From Dysosmobacter sp. (lineage in GTDB: Bacteria; Bacillota; Clostridia; Oscillospirales; Oscillospiraceae): DNA of 42,839 bases. The stretch is taken from NCBI GenBank assembly GCA_026169195.1, contig JAPFEH010000024.1:1-42839 (forward strand), given 5' to 3'. Shown one piece after another: positions 7,424 through 16,922 of this stretch. A program made the position numbers and the translations under genes. Within the stretch, counting starts at the first letter, position 1, and each line of letters opens with the position of its first letter. A model generated the notes under the pieces. The model did not search any database. It saw only the letters and a program-made list of their open reading frames with translations, and had not been told where the DNA came from.

Positions 7424-8320
7424 ATGAAAATTGGATTTATCGGCCTTGGCCGTATGGGAAAGCACATGGCAACCAACGTGGTCAAAGCCGGATTTGAGAC
7501 GTACGTCAACGATCTGGTTCCCGCGCTGGTGGAGCAGCTGACAGAGCTGGGCGCAAAGAGCTGCGCCACCAATCAGGAGCTGGCTGCCGCGGTCGATGTG
7601 GCCTTCACCATGCTGCCCAACGGCGCCATTGTGGAGAGCGTGATGTGCGGTCCCGAAGGAGTTCTGGCGGCCTGCAAGCCCGGAACCATCATTGTGGATA
7701 TGTCCTCCGTGGCGCCTGCCACGACCCAGAAAATGGCGGAGATCGCCGCCAAAAACGGCGTGAAGTATATCGACGCCCCTGTCAGCGGCGGCACTGCCGG
7801 CGCGGAAGCGGGGACCCTCACCATCATGGTGGGCGCGGAGAAGGAGACCTTTGAGAAGGTAAAGCCTGTGCTGGAGGCCATCGGCAAACGCATTTACCAC
7901 ATCGGCGGCGTGGGCATGGGCGATGCCATGAAGATCGTCAACAACATGCTGCTGGGCGCCAACATGGCCTCTCTTGCTGAGGCGCTGGTGCTGGGCGCCA
8001 AGTGCGGCCTCTCTCCCGATACCATGTACGATATCATCAGCACCTCCTCCGGCAACAGCTATGCGCTGACCGCCAAGATGAAAAAGTTTATTATGGCGGA
8101 CGCCTATGAGCCGGGCTTTGCCATGGATGTGCAGTACAAGGATCTGACGTTGGCGCAGGAGGCCAGCCGGACCACCCGTACCCCCATCCCCATGACCAAC
8201 ACCTGTATTTCCATTTTTGAGCAGGCGCGGGCTGCGGGCCATGGCGGCGAGGACATGTCTGCCGTCATCAAGATCTGGGAGGATCTGACCGGCGCCAAGA
8301 TCACCGGTACCGGAAAATAA
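7424..8320 (+). CDS. hgd: 2-(hydroxymethyl)glutarate dehydrogenase
   Basis: A 298-aa member of the 3-hydroxyisobutyrate/6-phosphogluconate dehydrogenase family. It reduces 2-formylglutarate to (S)-2-(hydroxymethyl)glutarate with NADH, the fourth step of the pathway. The N-terminal Rossmann motif IGFIGLGRMGKHMA binds the nucleotide. DAPVSGGTAGAEAGTLTIMVG (split here only by its central Gly-rich turn) is the family substrate-binding signature, and Lys170 in DAMKIVNN is the expected catalytic lysine. The start ATG has only a weak purine-rich site (ATGGAGCG) upstream. It is followed after 31 bp by ndhF. Confidence 0.92.
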   Translation: MKIGFIGLGRMGKHMATNVVKAGFETYVNDLVPALVEQLTELGAKSCATNQELAAAVDVAFTMLPNGAIVESVMCGPEGVLAACKPGTIIVDMSSVAPATTQKMAEIAAKNGVKYIDAPVSGGTAGAEAGTLTIMVGAEKETFEKVKPVLEAIGKRIYHIGGVGMGDAMKIVNNMLLGANMASLAEALVLGAKCGLSPDTMYDIISTSSGNSYALTAKMKKFIMADAYEPGFAMDVQYKDLTLAQEASRTTRTPIPMTNTCISIFEQARAAGHGGEDMSAVIKIWEDLTGAKITGTGK

Positions 8321-8351
8321 CATTCCCCTTTGATGAAGAAAGGAGAAGAGC

Positions 8352-9248
8352 ATGAAGCCTTTTGACTTTTACGCACCATCCACCGTAGAAGAGACCCTTG
8401 CTTTGCTGGACCAATATCAAAACAGCGTGGCGCTCATTGCCGGCGGTACGGATCTGACGCTGGAACTGAACGAGCGCAAGGCATCTCCGGCTGTGGTGAT
8501 CGACTTGAAGCCGGTCAGGGAGCTGGATTATATCCGCGTGGAAAACGGCCGCTTCCGCATCGGTTCCATGACGACCCATGCAAGTCTGGCCGGGAACGAA
8601 ATGATTCGACAGCATGTCCGCCTTCTCCATGACGCCACCCGTCAGGTGGGGTCTCCCCAGATCCGGAATCTGGGAACCATCGGCGGTAATATTGCCCAGT
8701 CCTCTGTGGCAGGCGACGGTCTGGCTGCCTGCGTGGCGCTGAACGCGGATGTAACGCTGCGCAGCGTCCGTGGTGAGCGGACCATGAATATCAATGATTT
8801 TCTGACGGGCGAAGGCGTTCAGAAGCGGAACAGTCTGGCGGCAGATGAGCTGTTGACAGAGATCTCCTTCCCGGTACCGGATCCAAAGCATACCGCCACG
8901 GCCTTTTACAAGCTGGCAAAGCGAAAGTCTCTGGCCATCAGCGTCATTGCCGGATGTCTGGTGGTGACGGTGGATGATGACGGGATCTGTACGGCGGCTT
9001 CCATGCGGGCCGGCGCTCTGGGGCGGTACCCCATGCGCTTTGAGGGTGCTGAGGCATATCTGGTGGGAAAGAAGCTCACCTATAATACCATGCTGGAGAC
9101 CCTTCCCATGATGCACGATCAGGTTTTGGAAGCAAACCGCTCCCGCCCGTGGTCCGTGTTTTACAAAAAGGAAGGCGTACAGGGCGTTTTCAAGAAACTG
9201 TTTGCGGATGTTCTGGGTCAGCTGGGACTTGAGGAGGTGCAGGCATGA
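8352..9248 (+). CDS. ndhF: Nicotinate dehydrogenase, FAD subunit
   Basis: A 298-aa FAD-binding subunit of the molybdopterin hydroxylase (CoxM/xanthine dehydrogenase middle-subunit) family. Residues around LIAGGTDLTLELN (about 28-40) bind FAD phosphates. RNLGTIGGNIAQSSVAGD (about 112-129) is the second signature. The C-terminal CO_deh_flav_C domain contains SMRAGALG. It passes electrons from the Fe-S subunit to the external acceptor (NADP in E. barkeri). The ribosome binding site is AAAGGAGAAG. Its stop overlaps the ndhS start by 4 bp (ATGA), so the subunits are translationally coupled. Confidence 0.92.
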   Translation: MKPFDFYAPSTVEETLALLDQYQNSVALIAGGTDLTLELNERKASPAVVIDLKPVRELDYIRVENGRFRIGSMTTHASLAGNEMIRQHVRLLHDATRQVGSPQIRNLGTIGGNIAQSSVAGDGLAACVALNADVTLRSVRGERTMNINDFLTGEGVQKRNSLAADELLTEISFPVPDPKHTATAFYKLAKRKSLAISVIAGCLVVTVDDDGICTAASMRAGALGRYPMRFEGAEAYLVGKKLTYNTMLETLPMMHDQVLEANRSRPWSVFYKKEGVQGVFKKLFADVLGQLGLEEVQA

Positions 9249-9730
9249 ATAAGATCACCGTACATTGTACCGTAAACCACAAGCCCGTGGTGGTGGAGAC
9301 CGAGCCCAACAAGCGGCTTTTGGATCTGCTGCGGGAGGATCTGGGACTGACCAGTGTCAAAGAGGGCTGCAGTGAAGGAGAGTGCGGCGCCTGCACCGTG
9401 ATTTTTAACGGGGATCCGGTCACCAGCTGCTGTATGCTGGCAGGTCAGGCAGAGGGTGCCGACATCATCACGCTGGAGGGCATCAGCGTGGACGGAAAGC
9501 CGGATCTGGTGCAGCAGGCCTATATGGAATCCGGCGCTGTGCAGTGCGGTTTCTGCATTCCCGGCATGATTCTGGTAACAGAAGCGCTGCTTGCAAAGAA
9601 TCCGAACCCCACACGGGAGGAGGCGAAGCAGGCTCTCAGCGGCAACTTGTGCCGCTGTACCGGATATACCAAGATTGTAGATGCTGTGCTGCTGGCCGCT
9701 GAAAAGATGAGAGGGGAGGCGTCCAGATGA
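9245..9730 (+). CDS. ndhS: Nicotinate dehydrogenase, 2x[2Fe-2S] subunit
   Basis: A 161-aa small subunit with the two cluster domains of molybdenum hydroxylases. The plant-type [2Fe-2S] site uses Cys42, Cys47, Cys50 and Cys62 (EGCSEGECGAC...SCC). The helical [2Fe-2S] site uses Cys101, Cys104, Cys136 and Cys138 (QCGFC...NLCRCTGY). It relays electrons between the molybdopterin centre and FAD. ATGA overlaps exist at both ends, with ndhF and with ndhL. Length is normal for the family. Confidence 0.95.
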   Translation: MNKITVHCTVNHKPVVVETEPNKRLLDLLREDLGLTSVKEGCSEGECGACTVIFNGDPVTSCCMLAGQAEGADIITLEGISVDGKPDLVQQAYMESGAVQCGFCIPGMILVTEALLAKNPNPTREEAKQALSGNLCRCTGYTKIVDAVLLAAEKMRGEASR

Positions 9731-11013
9731 AAGAGTATGCTGTGCTGGCGCAGGACCATGTCAAGGTCGATGCGTTGGAAAAAGTCATGGGTACGGCCAA
9801 GTATGCGGCAGACTATCAAATGCCGAATATGCTGTACGGCGGCGTGTTCCGCAGTATCGTGCCCCACGCTTACATCAAAAAATTAGATCTGGAAAAGGCA
9901 CGGGCGCTGCCCGGTGTGGCCTGTGTGCTGGATCACACCGCCATCCCCGGCAAAAACCGGTTTGGCATCATCTTCAAGGATGAGCCGTGTCTGGTGGACG
10001 ACAAGGTGCGCCGTTATGGCGATGCCATTGCCGTGGTAGCCGCCGAGACGCAGGAGCTGGTGCAGGAGGCACTGGATCTGATCGAGGTGGAATATGAAGA
10101 GCTGGAGGCGGTCTCCACCTTCGAGCGGGCCATGGAGGAGGACTCCCCCAAGGTTCATGGCGATACCAATGTCAACGTGACCAAGCATCTGGAATACGGC
10201 AATGTGGACGAGGCGTGGGAAACCTGCGATGTAATCGTGGAAAACACCTATTCCACCCACATTCTCTCCCATATGTTCATCGAGCCGGACGCAGGTCTTG
10301 CTTATCTGGACGAACAGGGGATCATGAATGTGATCGCCTCCACCCAGAATCCCCACTATGACCGCAATGAAGTAGCGGCCCTTCTGGGAGTGCCCCAGAA
10401 CCGGGTTCGTGTCAAGCAGGCCACCACGGGCGGCGGATTTGGCGGAAAGCTGGACATCAGCGTACAGCTGCACTGCGCGCTGCTGGCGCTGTATACCAAG
10501 CGGCCGGTCAAAATGGTCCGTTCCCGCACGGAGTCCACGATGGTCTCCTCCAAGCGCCATCCCATGACCATGAAGTGCAAGACCGGCGCCACCAAGGATG
10601 GAAAGCTGGTGGCGGTGGACTGCTACATGACCTGTGATGCCGGCGCATACAGCTCCTATGCCCCCGCGGTCATCGGCCGCGCGCCGGTGCATATCGTAGG
10701 CCCCTATGACTGTCCCAATGTCCGCTGCCATGCGGTGTTTGCGTACACCAACAATCCCATGTGCGGCGCGTTCCGGGGATTTGGCGTGCCACAGGCTGCT
10801 GTTTGCCATGAAGGACAGATGAACGCGCTGGCAAAGGCGCTCCACATGGATCCGCTGGAGATCCGGATGATCAATGCCCATCATGTGGGCTCTGTGATCC
10901 CCACCGGACAGGAACTGACAGAGAGCGTGGGCTTCATGGATACCTTGAAGCAGGCCCGTGACAAGGCTGCCGAGGTCATGCCGGAGGCACTGGAGCGGCT
11001 GAAACCAGAATAA
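9727..11013 (+). CDS. ndhL: Nicotinate dehydrogenase, large molybdopterin subunit (N-terminal half)
   Basis: A 428-aa protein corresponding to the N-terminal half of the xanthine dehydrogenase-type molybdopterin subunit. It carries the small 'hammerhead' domain (about residues 10-125) and the first Mo-cofactor domain, with ATTGGGFGGKLD (about 234-245) and CGAFRGFGVPQA (about 346-357), both cofactor-loop signatures. The usual ~750-residue chain is split into two polypeptides here (NdhL plus NdhM), as in the selenium-containing E. barkeri enzyme, which hydroxylates nicotinate at C6. There is no in-frame TGA; the labile selenium of this enzyme is not selenocysteine. Confidence 0.93.
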   Translation: MKEYAVLAQDHVKVDALEKVMGTAKYAADYQMPNMLYGGVFRSIVPHAYIKKLDLEKARALPGVACVLDHTAIPGKNRFGIIFKDEPCLVDDKVRRYGDAIAVVAAETQELVQEALDLIEVEYEELEAVSTFERAMEEDSPKVHGDTNVNVTKHLEYGNVDEAWETCDVIVENTYSTHILSHMFIEPDAGLAYLDEQGIMNVIASTQNPHYDRNEVAALLGVPQNRVRVKQATTGGGFGGKLDISVQLHCALLALYTKRPVKMVRSRTESTMVSSKRHPMTMKCKTGATKDGKLVAVDCYMTCDAGAYSSYAPAVIGRAPVHIVGPYDCPNVRCHAVFAYTNNPMCGAFRGFGVPQAAVCHEGQMNALAKALHMDPLEIRMINAHHVGSVIPTGQELTESVGFMDTLKQARDKAAEVMPEALERLKPE

Positions 11014-11028
11014 GGGAGGAGCGATGAT

Positions 11029-12030
11029 ATGAAGAGAAGAGGAACAGGCGTCGGCTGCATGTTTTACGGCGTCGGCAACACCGGCCTTCCCAATCCCGCT
11101 GCCGCGTTTGTGCAGGTTTTGGGAGATACCAGCGTTCATGTGACCGTGGGCGCGGCGGACATCGGGCAGGGCTCCTCCACCATGGCGGCTTCTGTGGCTG
11201 CGGAGACGCTGGGCCTGAACTATGAAGATATCCATGTGGTCTGGGCGGACACCATGTATGCTCCGGAGGGCGGAGCAACATCCGCCAGCCGCCAGACCTT
11301 CATCACCGGCAATGCGGTGAAAAATGCCTGCACGCAGGCACTGGGTGAGCTCAAGCGCACAGCGTCCGAGGAGCTGAATGTCCCTGAGGAGGATCTGATC
11401 TTCCGCGACCGTGAGATTTACAGCGGAAAGGATGACAGCATCCGGATGACCTATCCCGCGCTCATGGCGGCGATGGGCAAGAAAGGCCGTCTGGCGGTGG
11501 GCGCCGGATACTACAATCCCAAGACCACCTATCTGGATCCCAAGGATATGTCCGGCGTCCCCTATGAGCTGTATTCCTATGCCACCTGTATTCTGGAGGT
11601 GGAAGTGGATACCGATACCGGCGAGGTGACGCTGCTGAAAGCCGTCTCCGCACACGACGTGGGCACGCCCATCGGTATCAAGATGGTCGAGGGCCAGATC
11701 GAGGGCGGCACCGCCATGGGCACGGGCTTTGTCATCAGCGAGAAGATCGACATTGATCCGAAAACGCTGGCCATCAAAAACCCCACCTTGTCCAAATATA
11801 TCATCGAGACCAGCATGGATGTGCCGGTGGTATATCCCATTGTGGTGAGCAGTGAGGGCGAGGCGGGTCCCTTCGGCGCCAAGGGCGTGGGTGAACCTGC
11901 GCTGATCCCCAGCATTCCCGCCACGGTGGCTGCCATCAATGACGCGCTGGGCACGGATTTCACCTCGACCCCCATCTTCCCGGCGGACATCGTCAAAGCG
12001 TGGAAGGAGCGGGAGGCTGCCGCAAAGTAA
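11029..12030 (+). CDS. ndhM: Nicotinate dehydrogenase, medium molybdopterin subunit (C-terminal half)
   Basis: A 333-aa protein continuing the molybdopterin-binding subunit. [17 protein letters not shown] (about residues 46-62) is the Q-loop region. [17 protein letters not shown] (about 82-98) contacts the dinucleotide cofactor. [12 protein letters not shown] near residue 285 contains the conserved active-site Glu (GVGE) that activates the Mo-bound water. ATG at 11029 follows GGGAGGAG and lies 15 bp after ndhL; the earlier ATG at 11024 meets an immediate stop. The split chain distinguishes it from ordinary xanthine dehydrogenases. Confidence 0.93.
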   Translation: MKRRGTGVGCMFYGVGNTGLPNPAAAFVQVLGDTSVHVTVGAADIGQGSSTMAASVAAETLGLNYEDIHVVWADTMYAPEGGATSASRQTFITGNAVKNACTQALGELKRTASEELNVPEEDLIFRDREIYSGKDDSIRMTYPALMAAMGKKGRLAVGAGYYNPKTTYLDPKDMSGVPYELYSYATCILEVEVDTDTGEVTLLKAVSAHDVGTPIGIKMVEGQIEGGTAMGTGFVISEKIDIDPKTLAIKNPTLSKYIIETSMDVPVVYPIVVSSEGEAGPFGAKGVGEPALIPSIPATVAAINDALGTDFTSTPIFPADIVKAWKEREAAAK

Positions 12031-12052
12031 GGCGGCTCCGCAGATACAGCAC

Positions 12053-12102
12053 TCTCCCGGATGCCCGTGCCTTGCCGGAAGGCGGGCGCGGGTATCCGGA
12101 GA
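12053..12102 (+). other. Long stem-loop between ndhM and dmdA
   Basis: About 18 paired bases (12053-12071 with 12084-12102) are interrupted by one bulged C and two G-U pairs. The loop contains TTGCCGGAA. No U-tract follows, and the next gene starts 38 bp downstream. It is an intra-operonic hairpin, possibly separating the stability of the ndh mRNA from that of the dmd mRNA. Confidence 0.6.
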
Positions 12103-12139
12103 ATGGAAGAAATGTTTGAAAATGGAGTGAGGCAGCTCT

Positions 12140-13327
12140 ATGAACTGTGTTGAAAGATATCTTGCAAAAGCCGCCGGTGTGGCGGAAACTACGGCCGGGC
12201 AGGACCTTTCCTGCAAGGTGAGCTATGTGGCGGCTCATGATGTAACCGCTCCCATTGCCATTGATATGTTCCGCAGGATCGGCGTGAAAAAAGTGTTCGA
12301 TCCGGATCGGGTGGCACTGATTGTGGATCACATTTACCCCGCCAATTCGGAGAAGGCCCGCAATAATGTGTGGGCAATGAAGGACTTTGCGGATGAGTTC
12401 GGCGTGCATCTTTACCATCGGGGTGAGGGCGTCATCCATCAGCTGATGTATGAAAAGCATCGGGCACAGCCCGGCGAACTGGTGGTCATTGCGGATTCCC
12501 ATACGGGAACCTGCGGTGGCTACGGCGCTGTGGGCGTGGGCGTCGGCTCCACCGAGCTGGCGGCCGCCATGGCTACCGGACGGTTGGATCTGGAGGTCCC
12601 GCAGGTCATTCAGATCTATCTGACGGGCAAGCGGCGGTCCAATGTCTTTGGCAAGGACCTGATTTTGTACTTGGGAAGCTTGTTCGGCACCGACTATCTG
12701 GTGGATCGGGCAATGGTCTTTACCGGACCCGGCATCGAGGACCTGTCGGTTGCGGAGCGGATGACCGTGTGCAACATGGGCATTGAACTGGGTGCCATGA
12801 TCACCCTGTTCGGCACCGTTGAAAAGGAGCCGGATACGCTGGAGGTCAAGGAGATCGACCTTGGCAGTCTGGAGCCGCAGATCGCCCGCCCGTTCTCTCC
12901 GGCCAATGTAGTCCCTGTGCGGGAAGTGGCGGGTACCCCTGTCACGCAGGTCGTGGTAGGCTCCTGCACCAACGGCCGTCTCAATGATATGGAGCAGGTG
13001 GCAAAGGCCTTTGAGGGAAAGCATGTGCACCCTGACGTCAATACGCTGGTGGTGCCGGCATCCAAAGAAATTCTGGATGAGATGGAACGGCGGGGCTGGT
13101 GCAGGATCATCCGCGACGCCGGCGCTACGGTGCTGAATCCCGGCTGCGGCTCCTGCTTCGGCGCCCATGAGGGTCTGACCAGTGAGCGGGACACGGTGGT
13201 CTCCACCACCAACCGGAACTTCCCGGGCCGTATGGGCAGCATGAAGGCAAAGATCTATCTGGCGTCGCCCGCCACGGCAGCCGCAACGGCGCTGGCAGGC
13301 AAAATCACGGTACCCGGGGAGGAATGA
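12140..13327 (+). CDS. dmdA: Dimethylmaleate hydratase, large subunit (aconitase family)
   Basis: A 395-aa aconitase/isopropylmalate isomerase-type large subunit. With DmdB it hydrates 2,3-dimethylmaleate to (2R,3S)-2,3-dimethylmalate. The [4Fe-4S] ligands are visible as Cys276 in GSCTNGR and Cys336 and Cys339 in PGCGSCFG. DSHTGTCGGYG (about residues 119-129) is the conserved substrate loop. The length matches short-type homoaconitase-like large subunits. It is separated from dmdB by 3 bp, with GAGGAATGAAGC as the junction. Family alone would also allow 3-isopropylmalate or other dehydratases; the pathway context makes the assignment. Confidence 0.92.
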   Translation: MNCVERYLAKAAGVAETTAGQDLSCKVSYVAAHDVTAPIAIDMFRRIGVKKVFDPDRVALIVDHIYPANSEKARNNVWAMKDFADEFGVHLYHRGEGVIHQLMYEKHRAQPGELVVIADSHTGTCGGYGAVGVGVGSTELAAAMATGRLDLEVPQVIQIYLTGKRRSNVFGKDLILYLGSLFGTDYLVDRAMVFTGPGIEDLSVAERMTVCNMGIELGAMITLFGTVEKEPDTLEVKEIDLGSLEPQIARPFSPANVVPVREVAGTPVTQVVVGSCTNGRLNDMEQVAKAFEGKHVHPDVNTLVVPASKEILDEMERRGWCRIIRDAGATVLNPGCGSCFGAHEGLTSERDTVVSTTNRNFPGRMGSMKAKIYLASPATAAATALAGKITVPGEE

Positions 13328-13330
13328 AGC

Positions 13331-13822
13331 ATGGAGATCATCAAAGGCAAGGTCATCGTCTTGGGAGACGATGTGGATACAGACCAGATCCTTCCCGGCT
13401 ATGCCATGGCAGAGCCCTATGACCAGTTGGGGAACTTCGCGATGGCAGGTCTGGCGGGGCTGGATTTCAAGTCGGTTTATGAACCGGGCAGCATCATTGT
13501 GGCAGGCCGCAACTTTGGCTGCGGTTCCTCCCGGGAACAGGCCCCCATCGCCCTGCATCAATTGGGCGTCTCGCTGGTCATGGCAAAGGGATTTGCGCGG
13601 ATCTTCCGCCGCAATGCCATCAACATCGGGCTTCCGGTTTGGGCGGCTGACATCGCTGACCGGCTGAAAACGGGCGATTTGGCAGAAGTTGACTTGGAGA
13701 AGGGCACCGTTGCCGTCAATGGTACGGTTTATGAATTTACCCCCATGGCGCCGACGGTTTTGAAGACGCTGGAATATGGCGGACTGATCCCACGCGTTCG
13801 CGCGGAACTGGGGATTGAATAA
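13331..13822 (+). CDS. dmdB: Dimethylmaleate hydratase, small (swivel) subunit
   Basis: A 163-aa aconitase swivel-domain subunit. [14 protein letters not shown] at the N-terminus and [14 protein letters not shown] (about residues 58-71) are the substrate-binding signatures of LeuD-type small subunits. [16 protein letters not shown] follows. It completes the active site of DmdA. The next gene, mgm, begins 10 bp after its stop. Confidence 0.93.
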   Translation: MEIIKGKVIVLGDDVDTDQILPGYAMAEPYDQLGNFAMAGLAGLDFKSVYEPGSIIVAGRNFGCGSSREQAPIALHQLGVSLVMAKGFARIFRRNAINIGLPVWAADIADRLKTGDLAEVDLEKGTVAVNGTVYEFTPMAPTVLKTLEYGGLIPRVRAELGIE

Positions 13823-13832
13823 GGAGAATATC

Positions 13833-15686
13833 ATGCAGGAAAGAACCAAAAAAATCATTAAAGAAGACATTGAGACCATCCGAGCCTATGCGGACTGTTT
13901 CGGTGTGGAAATGCCCGATTTGGATGAAAACGGAGAGGTCGTGGGACTTCCCGGACCGTATCCCCGTGAGGTGGCCGGTGTGGTCCGCAGCGGCTACCGG
14001 ATCTATGAGCTGGGACAGAAGGCGCTGGAAACCGGCATTCCCTGCCTGAACCCCATTCTGGGCCGCAATACCGCCGAGGAGACATGGAAAGAGTCCTGCG
14101 ACATCTATAAGTACGCAGACATGTACAATGACACCATTTTCCAGTTTGTCCACTCCGAGGCTACCCGCCACATTGACCCCCTGAAGGGTCGGGAGCTGAT
14201 CGAGCAGTCCCGCGGCAAGGGCGGCATCACCCCCAAGGGGGAGCGGGAGTTCATCCAGATGGGCGGCGGCGCCAAGCATCCGGTGCGGATCAATGCCACC
14301 GGCGATACCGCGCATATCAACATCCTCAATGCCCTGATCGCCGGCTTTGACGGCACCGACATCGGCCCCGTGATCCATGTGCATTTCGGCGGCCGCGGCA
14401 TTCATGATTTCCGCACGAAGGTGGTCAACGGCTACAAGGCCATCCAGATCTGCGGTGAAAACAACATTTTCGCCCAGTTGGATACCCACAAGCACATCAA
14501 CAACATCGGCGGCACCGACGGCATGGCGATTGCCATGTGCCTGCTGTCCGAGGGTCTGGCGGTTCACGGCGGGCTGGATTTCCGGCTGAGCGGCATCCAG
14601 ATGAATGTAGGCGGCGTGAACCTGTACCGCGACTTGGCGATCATGCGGGCATTCCGGCATAACATGCTCTCCAAGAGCCTGATCGTGGTGCCGGAGACCT
14701 TCCAGAATCCTCCTGCCAACCTGATCGCAGAGCAGGCGCACTTTGCCCGCATGGCCATTGCGGCCAAGCTGGGCGGCGCCAACTTCTACCGGCCCAAGGC
14801 CGCCGAGTCCGTGGGCATTCCCACCGGCGACTCCATGGGTCAGGCTGTCTGGGCCAGCGAGGACGTGTTCCGCCGCACCTATAACCCCGGCATCGAGTCT
14901 CCCAAGATCGACGAGTACGAGGCCATGATGATGGACGAGGCGTTTGCTGTGCTGGAGGCTGTCCTGCATCTGCCTGCCCACACCCTGAAGCCTGGCTGCC
15001 TGACGGAAGAATTCTGGAAGCAGTGGACGGATCAGGAATTGATCGACATGATCGTAGAGGGCGGCAAAAGCGGCATGATGGATACGCCCCGAGCCGGCGG
15101 CTGGGATCTGAAGCGGTTTGTCAAGACCAATCGGGATCCTGACGGCATCACCCGTTATGTGGAAGGCTATACACCGCTGGGTGTGGATGCCTCCCGCTGC
15201 CCCATCACCAAGGAGCACGTGACCGTCCACATTGAAAAACCGCCTACCCGTAAGGAAAAGATCGTGCTGGCCACCGTGGGCGCGGACGCCCATGTCAACG
15301 GCATCAACCTCATTCGGGAGGCATTTCAGGATGCAGGGTTCGACGTGGTGTTCCTGCGCGGCATGAACCTGCCTGAGACGGTCGCCGAGGTGGCTGCGGA
15401 GGCCAAGGCCGACGCCATCGGCGTCAGCAACCTGCTGGGTCTGGGCGGCACGTTGTTCCCCCGTGTGGAAAAGCGTCTGGAGGAACTGGGCCTGCGGGAT
15501 AAGATGGTGGTCTGGGCCGGCGGCCGGATCGCGGAAAAGGAAGAGGAGCATAAGTATTACGAGGAAAAAATCAAGAACGAGGGCGTCGGCTTCCTTGGCG
15601 TGGACGCGTTCTTTGGTCCTGACTCTACCCCTGAGCAGTGTGTGGCGGAAATCACCCGGCTGATCGAGGCAAAGCAGGGAACATAA
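13833..15686 (+). CDS. mgm: 2-methyleneglutarate mutase (coenzyme B12-dependent)
   Basis: A 617-aa adenosylcobalamin mutase that interconverts 2-methyleneglutarate and (R)-3-methylitaconate by carbon-skeleton rearrangement. The C-terminal B12-binding Rossmann domain shows the base-off/His-on signature: Asp485-Ala-His487-Val-Asn-Gly490, then SNLLGLGG and WAGGRI. The N-terminal catalytic barrel (about 1-460) includes [12 protein letters not shown] and [17 protein letters not shown] 13833 is preferred over an in-frame TTG at 13815 because AAGGAGA lies just ahead of it. The length is close to the E. barkeri enzyme. No cobalamin riboswitch is visible upstream. Confidence 0.93.
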   Translation: MQERTKKIIKEDIETIRAYADCFGVEMPDLDENGEVVGLPGPYPREVAGVVRSGYRIYELGQKALETGIPCLNPILGRNTAEETWKESCDIYKYADMYNDTIFQFVHSEATRHIDPLKGRELIEQSRGKGGITPKGEREFIQMGGGAKHPVRINATGDTAHINILNALIAGFDGTDIGPVIHVHFGGRGIHDFRTKVVNGYKAIQICGENNIFAQLDTHKHINNIGGTDGMAIAMCLLSEGLAVHGGLDFRLSGIQMNVGGVNLYRDLAIMRAFRHNMLSKSLIVVPETFQNPPANLIAEQAHFARMAIAAKLGGANFYRPKAAESVGIPTGDSMGQAVWASEDVFRRTYNPGIESPKIDEYEAMMMDEAFAVLEAVLHLPAHTLKPGCLTEEFWKQWTDQELIDMIVEGGKSGMMDTPRAGGWDLKRFVKTNRDPDGITRYVEGYTPLGVDASRCPITKEHVTVHIEKPPTRKEKIVLATVGADAHVNGINLIREAFQDAGFDVVFLRGMNLPETVAEVAAEAKADAIGVSNLLGLGGTLFPRVEKRLEELGLRDKMVVWAGGRIAEKEEEHKYYEEKIKNEGVGFLGVDAFFGPDSTPEQCVAEITRLIEAKQGT

Positions 15687-15714
15687 CCTGACAGGACGGA
15701 AAGGAGTTTTCAAC

Positions 15715-16857
15715 ATGGATCAGTTTCGAATCCCCTGCGTGATTATGCGCGCAGGTACCAGCAAGGGCATCTTTTTGAAGGAAAATGACCTGCCCGCCCC
15801 CGGCCCCGCGCGAGACAAGGTCATTCTGAACATTTTCGGCTCTCCCGATAAGCGTCAGATCGACGGACTGGCGGGCGCAGACCCCCTGACCAGCAAGCTG
15901 GCGATCATCGGCCCCGGCTCTGTGCCCGGCGCCGATGTGGACTATACTTTTGCGCAGGTGTCCATCACCGACGCCAAGGTGGACTGGAACGGCAACTGCG
16001 GCAATATTTCCTCCGGTGTGGCGCCGTTCGCCATCGACGAGTCCATCGTCCGCTGCCATGAGGGGCTGAATGAAGTGACCATCTGGCAGACCAACACCCG
16101 GAAAATGATGAAGTCCTATGTGCTGGTGGAAAACGGCAAGGCAAAGGTCACCGGTGACGCGGAGATCGCCGGTGTGCCCGGAACGGCCGCTCCCATCCAG
16201 ATGGATATGTCCGGCACCGCCGGCGCCGCCACCGGAAAGCTTCTGCCCACCGGCAACGTGGTCGATACCATTGAGACCAGCCGCGGCCCCATTGAGGCTT
16301 CCATCGTGGACTGCGCCAACCCTGTGATTTTTGTCCGCGCCGAGAGCGTGGGCATGAAGGGCACCGAAAGTCAGGAGGAGATCGACGGCAACGCCGAGCT
16401 GCTGAAGTATCTGGAAGAGATCCGCGGCATCGCCTGCGTGAAATGCGGGATGGCGAAGGATCTGGAGGATGCCACCAAAAACAGCCCCGCGTTCCCGATG
16501 GTCGCCTTCATCACCGAGGCGCAGGATTATTACTATCCTCCGGAGAACAAGACCATCAAAAAGGAAGAGGTGGATCTGGTTTCCCGCCTGATGTTCATGC
16601 AGGTGCTGCACAAGACTTATGCCGGCACCGCCACCGTCTGCACCGGCGTGGCAGCCAAGATCAAAGGGACGTTGGTCAATCAGGCGCTGCACAACGACAA
16701 TCCGCCTGAGCTGGTGCGGATCGGTCATCCTGCGGGCATGATCCCCTGCTATTCCGAGGTGGATGAAACCAACACGGTCAAGAAGGCCGCCATCGTCCGT
16801 ACGGCCCGCCGCTTGATGGAGGGCTACGCGCTGCTGGAAAAGGCGCGCTTCGAGTAA
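15715..16857 (+). CDS. mii: 3-methylitaconate delta-isomerase (PrpF family)
   Basis: A 380-aa PrpF-family isomerase that moves the double bond of 3-methylitaconate to give 2,3-dimethylmaleate, linking the mutase to the hydratase. The family signatures are MRAGTSKGIFLKE near the N-terminus (with Lys17) and DWNGNCGNISSGVAPFA (with Cys95), both part of the proton-shuttling active site in the two-lobed diaminopimelate-epimerase fold. ATG follows AAAGGAG. It lies 28 bp after mgm, in pathway order. Confidence 0.92.
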   Translation: MDQFRIPCVIMRAGTSKGIFLKENDLPAPGPARDKVILNIFGSPDKRQIDGLAGADPLTSKLAIIGPGSVPGADVDYTFAQVSITDAKVDWNGNCGNISSGVAPFAIDESIVRCHEGLNEVTIWQTNTRKMMKSYVLVENGKAKVTGDAEIAGVPGTAAPIQMDMSGTAGAATGKLLPTGNVVDTIETSRGPIEASIVDCANPVIFVRAESVGMKGTESQEEIDGNAELLKYLEEIRGIACVKCGMAKDLEDATKNSPAFPMVAFITEAQDYYYPPENKTIKKEEVDLVSRLMFMQVLHKTYAGTATVCTGVAAKIKGTLVNQALHNDNPPELVRIGHPAGMIPCYSEVDETNTVKKAAIVRTARRLMEGYALLEKARFE

Positions 16858-16873
16858 TCCGGTCAACCGGACT

Positions 16874-16902
16874 TGTCCCGAAGCTGTTCAGGCTTCGGGA
16901 CA
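16874..16902 (+). other. Stem-loop between mii and the GlmL-like gene
   Basis: TGTCCCGAAGC (16874-16884) pairs perfectly with GCTTCGGGACA (16892-16902) over 11 bp with a 7-nt loop. The sequence after it is purine-rich (GAGAGCAAGAGGGG, the next ribosome binding site), so it does not look like a terminator. Confidence 0.6.
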
Positions 16903-16922
16903 GAGAGCAAGAGGGGATATCT

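Noticed and set aside
9245-12030. Selenocysteine (in-frame TGA) in nicotinate dehydrogenase
   Set aside because: All three frames are uninterrupted, and the selenium of the homologous enzyme is a labile, non-selenocysteine form.
13823-13832. Cobalamin riboswitch controlling mgm
   Set aside because: The gap before mgm is 10 bp and no B12-box-like sequence occurs upstream of the operon.
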